DNA of 64,000 nucleotides, from NCBI RefSeq assembly GCF_900141715.1, contig NZ_FQYK01000003.1:39115-103114 (forward strand), read 5' to 3'. The notes beneath the pieces are model-generated. The model did no database searches and had not been told where the DNA came from. It saw nothing but the letters and a program-made list of their open reading frames with translations. The position numbers and the translations under genes were made by a program. Origin of the DNA: Algibacter luteus (GTDB lineage Bacteria > Bacteroidota > Bacteroidia > Flavobacteriales > Flavobacteriaceae). Shown piece after piece: positions 17,261-25,570 of this stretch; position 1 is the first letter of the stretch, and every line of letters begins with the position of its first letter.

Positions 17261-17620
17261 ATGGCACAACACAACGAACTCGGTAAAAAAGGCGAACAAC
17301 TGGCAGTAGATTTTCTTATGAAAAACAATTATGATATCGTTGAACGCAACTACAGGTTTGATAAAGCTGAAGTGGATATTATTGCCCAAAAAGAAGGTGT
17401 TCTAGCTATTATTGAAGTTAAAACACGTTCTACTTCCGATTTTGGAGATCCGCAAGATTTTGTTAAACCCAAGCAAATTCAACGCTTAGTAAAAGCTGTT
17501 GATGAATATGTAACCGTAAACGATTTAGATGTGGAGGTACGTTTTGATATTATCGCCATTGTAAAAGAAGGTAAAGGCTTTAATATTGAGCATCTAAAAA
17601 ATGCATTTTACCATTTTTAG
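17261..17620 (+). CDS. YraN family (UPF0102) nuclease-like protein
   Basis: The 119-residue protein has the YraN pattern: GKKGEQLAVDFLMKNNYDIV, then the PD-(D/E)XK-like core RFDKAEVDIIAQKEGVLAI followed by EVKTRS. YraN proteins look like Holliday-junction-resolvase-fold nucleases, but no activity is firmly established. It begins 3 bp after the permease stop, so it is probably cotranscribed with the metal importer, though I see no functional link. It ends tail-to-tail with the next gene. Confidence 0.9.
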   Translation: MAQHNELGKKGEQLAVDFLMKNNYDIVERNYRFDKAEVDIIAQKEGVLAIIEVKTRSTSDFGDPQDFVKPKQIQRLVKAVDEYVTVNDLDVEVRFDIIAIVKEGKGFNIEHLKNAFYHF

Positions 17621-17622
17621 TT

Positions 17623-18957
17623 TTATTCTTCTTCGCCTTGAATATACTTTACCAAAGATTTAAAGTCTGATGGCTTTTCGAGAATTCTTTTATCCTTATC
17701 TAATATAAAATACGTTGGTGTTGAAGTTACACCATAGGCGTCACCGATTTCGTTATCCCATTTGCCTTCACCATAAACATGAATAAAATTAGGAAAATCA
17801 TAAGTTAGATTTTTCCAGCTGTAAGGCTCATCTTCTAAACCAACAGCAACTACTTTTACTTTGCTTTTTTCCAAAGTATTTACAAAATCTCTTAATTGAG
17901 GTATTTCTTCTAAACAGTGCGAACAACCACTACTCCAAAATACGACTATGTAATTTTCGGCAACATTTAATTGTGTTAATTTCTTAGTAATAAGCTTTCC
18001 TTTTTCTTTGACTTCAACATCAAAATCTGGCGCTATATTACCTTTCGAAAGATTTTTATATAAAATTAATGCATGTAAAAGATCTTGATCATTTAAAGAC
18101 ACAGCAACATTCATTAAATAATTTTCTGCTATATAATTTGAAATAGATTCAAATCCTAAATCAGACATTTGCTGCCATAAATCAAACAACAAGATGCGTT
18201 GCACTTCTTTTGGAGCTGTCTTCATATGGCGATAAACCACATCGATATTCTTTTTGTAATTTTCAAGTTCATCTTCAGAATTTGCAGACATTCCAAATAC
18301 ATAATTCAACATTTTTTCTTCAAGAAAGTTAGAGCTCTGTAAGGTTTTATTATTAAAATCTACATGGTCAAAATAATGTTTTTCTAAGTTTTTAATATAA
18401 GTTTTAACATCTTCAACCTTTGATGGAATATAGGGCCTGTTCGCTTTTATAAAATCAAAGGCCATAGTGCCTTTTGCAGCTTTCTCGAAACTTTCCTGTG
18501 TTTCTTTCTGAGTTTTAAAAATAGCCTTTAACGCTAGGGTATCTTTACTTGCTTTTCCATAGTAATTTCCTATACTTTGAGTTACCATAGACATGCTATT
18601 GGTATAAGAAGCTAATAATTTATTAACCGTAGATTTCTTGAATTCCACACCAGTTTCTGACATAAACGTGAGTTCAATGTCTTCATTCCCGTTGTACATA
18701 ATATCAAAATTATAATCTTCTTGAGGAACTGCATACACCAATCGATACATACCTTTAGTAGCCGTAGAATCTAATTTGAACTCAAAACTACCATCTTCTT
18801 TTATTTCTGCATTGGATATATAATCTGAAATGGTTGGATTAACCTTATAAAGAAGTGCAAAATTAAAATCTTCTGCGGGATAAAAAACACCTTTAATACT
18901 GTGTTGTGCAAGTAACATACTTGGTATTAAAAAAGCTATAAAAAGTAATCGTTTCAT
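17623..18957 (-). CDS. TlpA-like thioredoxin-fold exported protein
   Basis: The 444-residue exported protein has a signal peptide ending SMLLAQ. The first 130 residues resemble the DUF4369-type beta domain often found before TlpA domains in Bacteroidota. A helical middle follows. The C-terminal thioredoxin domain starts at IAPDFDVEV and has the redox motif CSHC in VVFWSSGCSHCLEEIPQLRD and the cis-Pro loop in VTSTPTYFILD. The CxxC dipeptide Ser-His is less common than Gly-Pro or Pro-Pro. It probably acts as a periplasmic thiol reductase with unknown partner. Confidence 0.87.
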   Translation of the reverse strand: MKRLLFIAFLIPSMLLAQHSIKGVFYPAEDFNFALLYKVNPTISDYISNAEIKEDGSFEFKLDSTATKGMYRLVYAVPQEDYNFDIMYNGNEDIELTFMSETGVEFKKSTVNKLLASYTNSMSMVTQSIGNYYGKASKDTLALKAIFKTQKETQESFEKAAKGTMAFDFIKANRPYIPSKVEDVKTYIKNLEKHYFDHVDFNNKTLQSSNFLEEKMLNYVFGMSANSEDELENYKKNIDVVYRHMKTAPKEVQRILLFDLWQQMSDLGFESISNYIAENYLMNVAVSLNDQDLLHALILYKNLSKGNIAPDFDVEVKEKGKLITKKLTQLNVAENYIVVFWSSGCSHCLEEIPQLRDFVNTLEKSKVKVVAVGLEDEPYSWKNLTYDFPNFIHVYGEGKWDNEIGDAYGVTSTPTYFILDKDKRILEKPSDFKSLVKYIQGEEE

Positions 18958-18991
18958 GTATTTTAGATATTCCTTATTTTAAAATCAATAA

Positions 18992-21900
18992 TCAAGCCAC
19001 AATAGGTTGTAAAACCTCTAACGCTTTTTTTACAGATTTAATATTCTCGAAAGTTAGCATTAATCGTAAACCACTTCGGGTTTGTTTTTCTTTCATTTTA
19101 CACGCGTTAGGATGTGTTTGTACAAACTGTAACACTTTAGTAAAATTATGACTTTGGTAAAAACTACTCTGTTGGTCGTTAATAAAATAACCTATTAACT
19201 TACCTTTTTTCATGATGATTTTTTCAAATCCAATTTTAGTAGCTAACCACTTTATTTGGACACTGTTTAACAAATCGGTCACTTGTTTGGGTAATTCTCC
19301 AAAACGGTCTATCAATTCCTTTTCAAAGGTAATCAAATCACCTTCAGTTTTTAAGTTGTTTAATTGGGTATAAAGGTTCAGTCTTTCAGCAATATTATTA
19401 ACATAGCTATCTGGAAACAACAATTCAAAATCTGTGTCTATCGTCACATCTTTTACATATACTTTCTCAGAGTTATCATCATTATACAAGTCTTTAAACT
19501 CGTTTTCTTTCAACTCATCAATCGCTTCATTTAATATTTTTTGATAAGTATCAAATCCTATTTCATTTATAAACCCACTTTGTTCACCACCCAGTAAATC
19601 GCCAGCACCTCTAATTTCTAGATCTTTCATGGCAATGTTGAACCCGCTACCTAATTCGGTAAATTGCTCTAAGGCGGTGATACGTTTTCTAGCATCATCA
19701 GTCATTGCTGAATATTCTGGAGTAATGAAATAACAAAATGCCTTTTTGTTGCTACGTCCTACTCGTCCGCGCATTTGGTGCAAATCGCTAAGCCCAAAAT
19801 TATTCGCATTATTTATAAAAATGGTGTTGGCGTTTGGCACATCTAAACCACTTTCTACAATGGTGGTACTTACTAAAACATCAAACTCACCATCCATAAA
19901 CGAAAGCATGAGTCGTTCTAATTTTTTACCTTCCATTTGCCCATGACCAATACCAATTTTAGCATCGGGCACTAGGCGTTGTAGCATGCCTGCTACCTCT
20001 TTTATATTCTCAATTCTATTATGAATGAAGAATATTTGTCCACCACGTTGAATTTCGTAACTAATAGCATCACGAATAGTTTCTTCGCTAAAACGAATAA
20101 CATGACTTTCTATTGGATAGCGATTTGGAGGGGGTGTTGTAATAACCGATAAATCTCTAGCGGCCATTAAACTAAACTGAAGCGTTCTAGGTATTGGTGT
20201 TGCGGTTAAGGTTAGTACATCAACGTTATCTTTTAAGGTTTTTAGCTTTTCTTTTACAGCTACTCCAAATTTTTGTTCCTCATCAACAATAAGTAAGCCT
20301 AAATCTTTAAACTTTACGTTTTTATTTACGAGTTGATGTGTACCAATGATAATATCAACCTTGCCTTGTTCTAGAGCTTCTAAGGTTTCTCGTTTTTCTT
20401 TCGCGGTTCTAAATCGGTTTAGATAATCGACGGTTAATGGGAAGTCTTTTAAGCGGTCTTTAAAGGTCCTTGAGTGTTGATATGCCAAAATAGTAGTTGG
20501 CACCAACACAGCTACTTGTTTGCCATTATCTACCGCTTTAAATGCTGCACGAATTGCAACTTCTGTTTTTCCGAAACCTACATCGCCACAAATAAGCCTA
20601 TCCATGGGGCGTTCGCTTTCCATATCAGCTTTAATATCGGCCGTTGCAGTACTTTGGTCAGGAGTGTCTTCATAAATAAACGAAGCTTCCAGCTCGTGTT
20701 GCATGTAACTATCGGGATTGTATTGATAGCCTTTTTCGGTTTTACGTTTTGCGTAGAGTTTTATTAAGTTGAAAGCGACGTGTTTTACACGGGCTTTTGT
20801 TTTTTGTTTTAAGGTTTTCCAAGCATTGCTCCCTAATTTGTAAATTTTAGGTGGTTTGCCATCTTTACCATTAAATTTAGTGATTTTATGAAGCGAGTGA
20901 ATACTTAAATACAATACATCGCGCTCGCCATAAATAAGTTTTATGGCTTCTTGCTTTTTACCTTCTACATCTATTTTTTGAAGTCCGCCAAAACGCCCAA
21001 TGCCATGATCGATATGAGTGACATAATCGCCAATAACTAGATTAGTGAGCTCTTTTAAAGTTATGGCCTGTTTTTTAGCATACCCATTTTTTAAATGAAA
21101 CTTATGGTAGCGCTCAAAAATTTGATGATCGGTATAACAGGCTATTTTATTATCATGGTCTATAAAACCTTGGTGTAATGATAAAATTATGGTTTGATAT
21201 GCTTTAACATCGAGATGAGAATCGTCAAAAATATCATGAAACCGTTTAGCTTGCTGCTCACTTACGCAAGCTATATAATTGGTATAACCGTTATCTGTGT
21301 TAGCATTTAAATTTTCAATTAATAAATTGAATTGCTTGTTAAATGCGGGTTGTGGTGTGGTGTTAAATTCTATATGTTGAGAAGTCTCGACGGAGCCAGC
21401 GCTTGGCACAGCAGAAGTACTCGACATGATAGCAGAAGTCCCAAATTCAACAATAGAGAAATCATGTAATTGCTTTTTTAGTAATGCGGCATCACAAAAT
21501 AATTCTTGAGGTTCGGCATGTTTTATATCTTCTGAAAGGGTTTTAAAGGCTTCTTCGGCTTTTGCATAAAAATCGTCGATTCGAGAAAAAAGTAAATCGG
21601 CATTTTTTATACACACTACTGTTTTTTGAGCAATGTATTTTAAGAAACTTTGCCTGCTTTCTTGCAATAATTTATTGGCAACATTGGGTATGATGTTGAT
21701 TTTTTTAATTTGCTCGATAGACAATTGTGTTTCTACATCGAATGTACGGATACTATCAACCTCATCGCCAAAAAATTCGATACGATAAGGCTCGTCGTGC
21801 GAGAATGAAAATACATCTACAATACCACCACGCACTGAAAACTCTCCAGGTTCGGTTACAAAATCGACACGTTTAAATTGATAATCAAAAAGGACTTCAT

Positions 21901-22369
21901 TTACAAAATCGATTGATAACTTATCGTTTACACCAACTTTTAAGGTATGTCGTTCCAGTTCTTTTCGTGTTACCACCTGCTCGAAAAGTGCATCGGGATA
22001 AGTAACAATAATTGCTGGTTTTTTTTGTGAGTTGATGCGGTTTAAAACTTCAGCACGTAATAATACATTGGCATTATCAGTTTCTTCAATTTCGTATGGC
22101 CTTCTGTAGCTTCCTGGGTAGAAAAGTACATCTTTATCGCTTAAAAGTTGTTCTAAATCGTTAAGGTAATGCGCTGCCTCTTCTTTGTCGTTAAACACTA
22201 ATAAAAAAGGCTTTTGAACCTCTTTAAAAACAGCAGCAATAACAAAGGATAATGAAGATCCTACGAGGCCTTTTAAATGTGTTTTTGCTTGGGTTTGGGC
22301 AATAGCACTTTGCAGATTTTGCTTTTGCAAAGTCTGTAAATAGGTTTGAGAGATAAGGGTTTTACTCAC
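18992..22369 (-). CDS. mfd: Transcription-repair coupling factor Mfd
   Basis: The 1125-residue protein has standard Mfd architecture. An N-terminal UvrB-like module includes VLFYPGSYRRPYEI and FSVRGGIVDVFSF. The RNA-polymerase-interacting domain starts at NLVIGDYVTHIDHGIGRFGG. The RecG-like helicase has Walker A GDVGFGKTEVA, the DEEQ box IVDEEQKFGV, LTLTATPIPRTL and QMRGRVGRS. A C-terminal TRCF domain closes the protein. Mfd pushes stalled RNA polymerase off damage and recruits UvrA. A -7 box (22390-22397) lies 21 bp upstream. Confidence 0.97.
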   Translation of the reverse strand: MSKTLISQTYLQTLQKQNLQSAIAQTQAKTHLKGLVGSSLSFVIAAVFKEVQKPFLLVFNDKEEAAHYLNDLEQLLSDKDVLFYPGSYRRPYEIEETDNANVLLRAEVLNRINSQKKPAIIVTYPDALFEQVVTRKELERHTLKVGVNDKLSIDFVNEVLFDYQFKRVDFVTEPGEFSVRGGIVDVFSFSHDEPYRIEFFGDEVDSIRTFDVETQLSIEQIKKINIIPNVANKLLQESRQSFLKYIAQKTVVCIKNADLLFSRIDDFYAKAEEAFKTLSEDIKHAEPQELFCDAALLKKQLHDFSIVEFGTSAIMSSTSAVPSAGSVETSQHIEFNTTPQPAFNKQFNLLIENLNANTDNGYTNYIACVSEQQAKRFHDIFDDSHLDVKAYQTIILSLHQGFIDHDNKIACYTDHQIFERYHKFHLKNGYAKKQAITLKELTNLVIGDYVTHIDHGIGRFGGLQKIDVEGKKQEAIKLIYGERDVLYLSIHSLHKITKFNGKDGKPPKIYKLGSNAWKTLKQKTKARVKHVAFNLIKLYAKRKTEKGYQYNPDSYMQHELEASFIYEDTPDQSTATADIKADMESERPMDRLICGDVGFGKTEVAIRAAFKAVDNGKQVAVLVPTTILAYQHSRTFKDRLKDFPLTVDYLNRFRTAKEKRETLEALEQGKVDIIIGTHQLVNKNVKFKDLGLLIVDEEQKFGVAVKEKLKTLKDNVDVLTLTATPIPRTLQFSLMAARDLSVITTPPPNRYPIESHVIRFSEETIRDAISYEIQRGGQIFFIHNRIENIKEVAGMLQRLVPDAKIGIGHGQMEGKKLERLMLSFMDGEFDVLVSTTIVESGLDVPNANTIFINNANNFGLSDLHQMRGRVGRSNKKAFCYFITPEYSAMTDDARKRITALEQFTELGSGFNIAMKDLEIRGAGDLLGGEQSGFINEIGFDTYQKILNEAIDELKENEFKDLYNDDNSEKVYVKDVTIDTDFELLFPDSYVNNIAERLNLYTQLNNLKTEGDLITFEKELIDRFGELPKQVTDLLNSVQIKWLATKIGFEKIIMKKGKLIGYFINDQQSSFYQSHNFTKVLQFVQTHPNACKMKEKQTRSGLRLMLTFENIKSVKKALEVLQPIVA

Positions 22370-22389
22370 CTAATTTTGTTTTACGAATG

Positions 22390-22397
22390 CAAATATA
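22390..22397 (-). promoter_or_regulatory. -7 box for mfd
   Basis: The minus strand reads TATATTTG, matching TAnnTTTG, 21 bp upstream of the mfd start codon. Confidence 0.5.
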
Positions 22398-22460
22398 AGG
22401 TTTAGGTTTATTTAAATGTAGGTTAATTATAATTTCGCAATTTTTTATGTAGCTAAAAAA

Positions 22461-22560
22461 GTGTTGTGCACACGCGTTAGGGATTGTAGTGGAAAGCCAA
22501 CAGCGAAGGAACGAAGCGAGGACTTGTAGCGGAAAGCCCGACCCTTGTGGTAACGCCCAA
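22461..22560 (+). repeat. Dispersed intergenic repeat, family A
   Basis: The segment contains GATTGTAGTGGAAAGCC (22482-22498) and GACTTGTAGCGGAAAGCC (22521-22538), an internal direct repeat about 39 bp apart, and ends with GTAACGCCCAA. The related copy at 34.7 kb ends GGAACGCCCAA. It is richer in G and C than its surroundings and contains no ORF. Confidence 0.6.
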
Positions 22561-22599
22561 AAAATTAAAATTTCGGTTTAAAATCTTAAAAAAAATATG

Positions 22600-22607
22600 T
22601 ACGTTTG
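22600..22607 (+). promoter_or_regulatory. -7 box for TerB-like gene
   Basis: TACGTTTG matches TAnnTTTG 21 bp upstream of the CDS at 22629. Confidence 0.5.
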
Positions 22608-22628
22608 CAGCACTAAAAAGAAGTATAT

Positions 22629-23060
22629 ATGTCGTTTTCAGATTTATTTGACAGTGGGTTTAAAAAGCGTAATGAAAGTCATTTTGCTGCAATTGTTCGT
22701 GTGGCTATGGCAGATGGCGTGATTACTGATGAAGAGAAGAAGTTTTTGGATAGATTAGCGAGTAATTTAAATATTAGTGATGAGGATTATAAACTCATTT
22801 TGAAAAATTACCAATCGCACCCAATAAACCCTCCTGTATCTTACGATTTGAGGTTAGAGCGTTTGTATGATTTGGTTCGAATGATACATGTTGATACGAT
22901 TAAAGGCGATGCTGAAATGATGCTTTTAAAGAAAATTGGTGTTGGTCTTGGTTTTCATGCGGTAAACGTAAAGTATATTGTAGATAAAGCTTTAACTCTT
23001 GTTAGCAATGGTGTGGATTTAGACACGTTTGTACAGGAAATAAAGAATATGAATAGGTAA
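22629..23060 (+). CDS. TerB-like helical protein
   Basis: The 143-residue all-helical cytoplasmic protein has the TerB/DjlA central-domain pattern AAIVRVAMADGVITDEEKKFL, with Asp/Glu residues that may bind a metal, and a second helical half LVRMIHVDTIKGDAEMMLL. It was named for tellurite resistance, but most stand-alone members have no proven function. Nothing for tellurite resistance is nearby. It is monocistronic, with its own -7 box and a strong terminator. Confidence 0.8.
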   Translation: MSFSDLFDSGFKKRNESHFAAIVRVAMADGVITDEEKKFLDRLASNLNISDEDYKLILKNYQSHPINPPVSYDLRLERLYDLVRMIHVDTIKGDAEMMLLKKIGVGLGFHAVNVKYIVDKALTLVSNGVDLDTFVQEIKNMNR

Positions 23061-23075
23061 ATTCTATTTTACAAG

Positions 23076-23111
23076 AAAAAAAATGCGAACCATTGGGTTC
23101 GCATTTTTTTT
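23076..23111. terminator. Bidirectional terminator
   Basis: AAAAAAAATGCGAACC (23076-23091) pairs perfectly with its complement at 23096-23111 across an ATTG loop. It serves the TerB-like gene and the converging DsrE-like gene. The same TGCGAAC stem recurs at 26925-26955. Confidence 0.9.
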
Positions 23112-23121
23112 TGCTTTAAAA

Positions 23122-23595
23122 TTAAATAAAGAGGAGCTGGCAGCCTTCTTGATCTGCTCTACTATAAAAATCTCCAATTGTTAGAATTCCATCTAATTCA
23201 TCAATTAAATCTTCTTCTTTTAAATGGAACATATCTACAGCCAATTTACATGCCCATAGTTTACACCCTGAATCTGAAAGAATTTCTAAAAACTCGCCAA
23301 TAGGTGGCATATCTAGTTTTTCCATTTCTTTTTTCATCATTTTGGTTGCCAATGCTTCCACTCCTGGTAAACCGCCTAACATAGTTGGAATATGCATTCC
23401 TGGGTTACCAACGGTAGCCACGTGTAAATGTTCTAATTTTTTCTTTTGAATAGCTTCTAAACCAAAGAAAGTAAAAAATATTTCGGATTCTATGCCTTCC
23501 ATTCTTGCTCCATTTGCCATTACAAATGCTGCATAAGCATTTTCAATGGTAGCTTTGGATAATATAAATAGCATTTTTTTGACTTTTGTGCCCAT
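23122..23595 (-). CDS. DsrE/DsrF-like sulfur relay protein
   Basis: The 157-residue protein has the DsrE3-type motif CKLWACKLAVDMF near residues 110-122, with Cys residues in the expected place for persulfide carriage. An N-terminal beta-alpha start MLFILSKATIENAYAAFVMANGA is also typical. Such proteins pass sulfane sulfur between Cys residues. The start may instead be the Met at 23574. It is the third gene of an operon with the TusE/DsrC-like and SQR-like genes, which supports a sulfide-oxidation or persulfide-handling role. Confidence 0.83.
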   Translation of the reverse strand: MGTKVKKMLFILSKATIENAYAAFVMANGARMEGIESEIFFTFFGLEAIQKKKLEHLHVATVGNPGMHIPTMLGGLPGVEALATKMMKKEMEKLDMPPIGEFLEILSDSGCKLWACKLAVDMFHLKEEDLIDELDGILTIGDFYSRADQEGCQLLFI

Positions 23596-23624
23596 AATTT
23601 CTTGTGTTTGATGTGTTAGTTAAC

Positions 23625-23933
23625 TTAAATACAGCTTTTCGGCTTTGGGATTCCTGCAATTAGTGTTGATTTTTTCAATGGCCCTCCAGGGAAAAGTTCA
23701 TAAAACTCTTTTATGTTTATAACGCCACTTTTTTTAATGCCACGAATAGATAATGGCTCATCTTTATGATGCTTGTCTTGCAAGTACTCTATTACTTCCC
23801 AGTGTTTTTCGGTCATTACCACATTACACTCACCTGCTATACACTCACAGACTTCGCGGTCCCATTGTTTAAAGTCTACTAAGTAGCCTTCTTCGTTTAC
23901 ATCGATTTCTCTATTTGCGATTACTTTTTTCAT
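23625..23933 (-). CDS. TusE/DsrC family sulfur carrier
   Basis: The 102-residue protein shows EEGYLVDFKQWDREVCECIA, TEKHWEVIEYLQ and the C-terminal arm IAGIPKPKSCI with a conserved penultimate Cys (Cys101). The second Cys that true DsrC has 11 residues earlier is replaced by Thr90, so it is TusE/RspA-like rather than a sulfite-reductase DsrC. The arm Cys would accept persulfide sulfur, here probably from the neighbouring DsrE-like protein. It lies between that gene and the SQR-like gene. Confidence 0.88.
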   Translation of the reverse strand: MKKVIANREIDVNEEGYLVDFKQWDREVCECIAGECNVVMTEKHWEVIEYLQDKHHKDEPLSIRGIKKSGVINIKEFYELFPGGPLKKSTLIAGIPKPKSCI

Positions 23934-23960
23934 TATTTCTAAAATTTATAAGGTTATTAA

Positions 23961-25208
23961 CTAGTTATCTGCTTTTATATCGAATTTTTTTCCTTTAAAA
24001 CTCATGTTTCTACCAACAAATGGTATTGGTATACCCTTTAACAACATGTTCCAATAAATCCACCTGAAAGCTAATTTTCCCCAATGGTTAAATACACTTT
24101 CTTTTAATAATTTTAGGGGGCCTATTTTTGCAAATGGAAATGTGCCATGAACTGGTTCTTGGTCATAATTAAAGTCAATCAATAGCGCTTTATTATTACC
24201 TGTTTCTATAAAACAATTGGCGTGACCATCAAACTCTTGTTTTAGTTTAAAGCCTTTAGTATATAAGATAATATTATCTGTTAATGTTTCTGCTTGAAAG
24301 TGTGCTACAGAACCCGCTTTAGAAGCTGGTAAATTTGTGGCATCACCGATTACAAAAATATTTTCATGAGCTTTAGATTGTAAGGTATGTTTATGTGTTG
24401 GAATAAAATTTAAATCATCTCCCAAACCTGATCGTTCTATTACTTCATCTCCCATATTGGTAGGTACAGTTACTAACAAATCAAAAGGAATTTCTCTGTC
24501 CACATAATCCACAATGGCTTTCTTATCATTATCAACCTCCATGATTGCAAAATCGGTCTCTATCTTTATTTGCTTTTCCTTCAACAAATAATTTAGGGCT
24601 TTGGTGCAAGTTGGCTTTGTAAATGCACCATCTAAAGGCGTTACATAAGTAATATCTACCTTATCTCGCATGCCTTTATTTTTGAAGTAAGAATCGGCTA
24701 AAAATGCAAATTCCAATGGTGCAACAGGACATTTAATAGGCATTTCGGTGATATGAACTACTAATTTACCACCTTCCCATTCTCGTAATTTGTTTCGTAA
24801 AGCTAAAGCGCCTTCATACGTATAAAAATCAAAGATATCCTTCTTCCACAATGGCCCTAATAAACCATCCGTTTCGTCTGGTGCAATTTTAGAACCCGTT
24901 GCAACTATGAGAATATCATAGCTTAAAGTTTCGTCTTCTAGTGCTACTTTATTTTCTTCAGGGAGAATTTTATCTATTTTTTTTTGAATGTAATAAACCC
25001 CTTTTGGAATAAATTTTTTGCCCTCTTTTTTTACTTGATCTTCTGTATAGGTATCGAAAGGAAGAAATAAAAATCCTGGTTGATAATAATGCGTTTTATA
25101 CTGATCTACAATGGTGATTTTCCAATCCTTTTTAGGAAGTTTGGAAACCAAATGATTTGCCATCATAGTTCCGGAAGTACCTGCACCTAAAATAACTAAA
25201 TTTTTCAT
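23961..25208 (-). CDS. Sulfide:quinone oxidoreductase-like flavoprotein
   Basis: The 415-residue FAD protein opens with LVILGAGTSGTMMANHL (dinucleotide fold). It has YYQPGFLFLP and IVATGSKIAPDET, and ends with FVIGDATNLPASKAGSVAHFQ (second FAD site). Candidate catalytic Cys occur in MPIKCPVAPLEFAF, FTKPTCTKAL and HANCFIETG, matching the three-Cys scheme of SQR. It would oxidise sulfide or persulfides and reduce quinone at the membrane face. It heads the SQR-TusE-DsrE operon. Upstream dyads suggest Crp/Fnr-type control. Confidence 0.87.
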   Translation of the reverse strand: MKNLVILGAGTSGTMMANHLVSKLPKKDWKITIVDQYKTHYYQPGFLFLPFDTYTEDQVKKEGKKFIPKGVYYIQKKIDKILPEENKVALEDETLSYDILIVATGSKIAPDETDGLLGPLWKKDIFDFYTYEGALALRNKLREWEGGKLVVHITEMPIKCPVAPLEFAFLADSYFKNKGMRDKVDITYVTPLDGAFTKPTCTKALNYLLKEKQIKIETDFAIMEVDNDKKAIVDYVDREIPFDLLVTVPTNMGDEVIERSGLGDDLNFIPTHKHTLQSKAHENIFVIGDATNLPASKAGSVAHFQAETLTDNIILYTKGFKLKQEFDGHANCFIETGNNKALLIDFNYDQEPVHGTFPFAKIGPLKLLKESVFNHWGKLAFRWIYWNMLLKGIPIPFVGRNMSFKGKKFDIKADN

Positions 25209-25265
25209 TGATTTTGGTTTTTAGGAATACCATCTAAACTGATTTATTCCTGTTTTAATTCGGAG

Positions 25266-25273
25266 TAAAATTA
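25266..25273 (-). promoter_or_regulatory. Candidate -7 box for the SQR operon
   Basis: The minus strand reads TAATTTTA, 7 of 8 against TAnnTTTG. The expected start is near 25260, placing the dyad at 25295-25310 around -42. Confidence 0.4.
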
Positions 25274-25294
25274 AACATTGTGTTAGACTTAAAT

Positions 25295-25310
25295 TATGAC
25301 GAAAGTCATA
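25295..25310 (-). promoter_or_regulatory. Crp/Fnr-type dyad for the SQR operon
   Basis: TATGAC-GAAA-GTCATA is a perfect 6-bp inverted repeat with a 4-bp centre, the geometry of Crp/Fnr-superfamily sites. It is centred about 42 bp upstream of the inferred SQR transcription start, as in class II activation. Confidence 0.5.
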
Positions 25311-25315
25311 TAAAC

Positions 25316-25341
25316 CCTTGTGTAACAAAGGTTACACAAGG
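25316..25341. promoter_or_regulatory. Perfect long dyad between SQR and porin
   Basis: CCTTGTGTAAC-AAAG-GTTACACAAGG is a perfect 11-bp inverted repeat with a 4-bp centre. Its inner TGTAAC/GTTACA halves have the same geometry as the flanking TGAC dyads. It could be a further regulator site; the hairpin lacks a T run, so it is not a terminator. Confidence 0.5.
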
Positions 25342-25460
25342 ATAAACAAATTTCAATTAGCTTCACTCGACCAAATTTAACACGCTTGAAAAGACATTTA
25401 TTATTATAAACCTAACTATTAATTAGGAAGAATTTATTTTTTTGAAAAACCAACCAATTG

Positions 25461-25472
25461 TGACAAAAGTCA
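25461..25472 (+). promoter_or_regulatory. Crp/Fnr-type dyad for the OmpP1 porin
   Basis: TGAC-AAAA-GTCA, followed by TA as in the first site, has the same geometry and the same distance to a -7 box (TAACTTCG, 25496-25503) on the porin side. Confidence 0.45.
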
Positions 25473-25495
25473 TAGGTCAGTGTGTAATCAAAAAT

Positions 25496-25503
25496 TAACT
25501 TCG
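25496..25503 (+). promoter_or_regulatory. Candidate -7 box for the OmpP1 porin
   Basis: TAACTTCG is 7 of 8 against TAnnTTTG. The expected start is near 25509, leaving a 5' leader of about 60 nt before ATG 25571. Confidence 0.35.
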
Positions 25504-25570
25504 TAGACGCATTACAAACCATAAGAATTCTATCCGTATTTCTTTTCGAATTCTTTTAAATATTTCAGTT

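Larger units (their letters stand above)
25209..25570. other. Divergent control region, SQR operon versus OmpP1 porin
   Basis: These 362 bp hold no gene but three dyads (25295-25310, 25316-25341, 25461-25472) and two candidate -7 boxes (minus 25273-25266; plus 25496-25503). The two TGAC-N4-GTCA dyads are each centred 33 bp from the centre of the -7 box of the gene they face. Confidence 0.6.
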
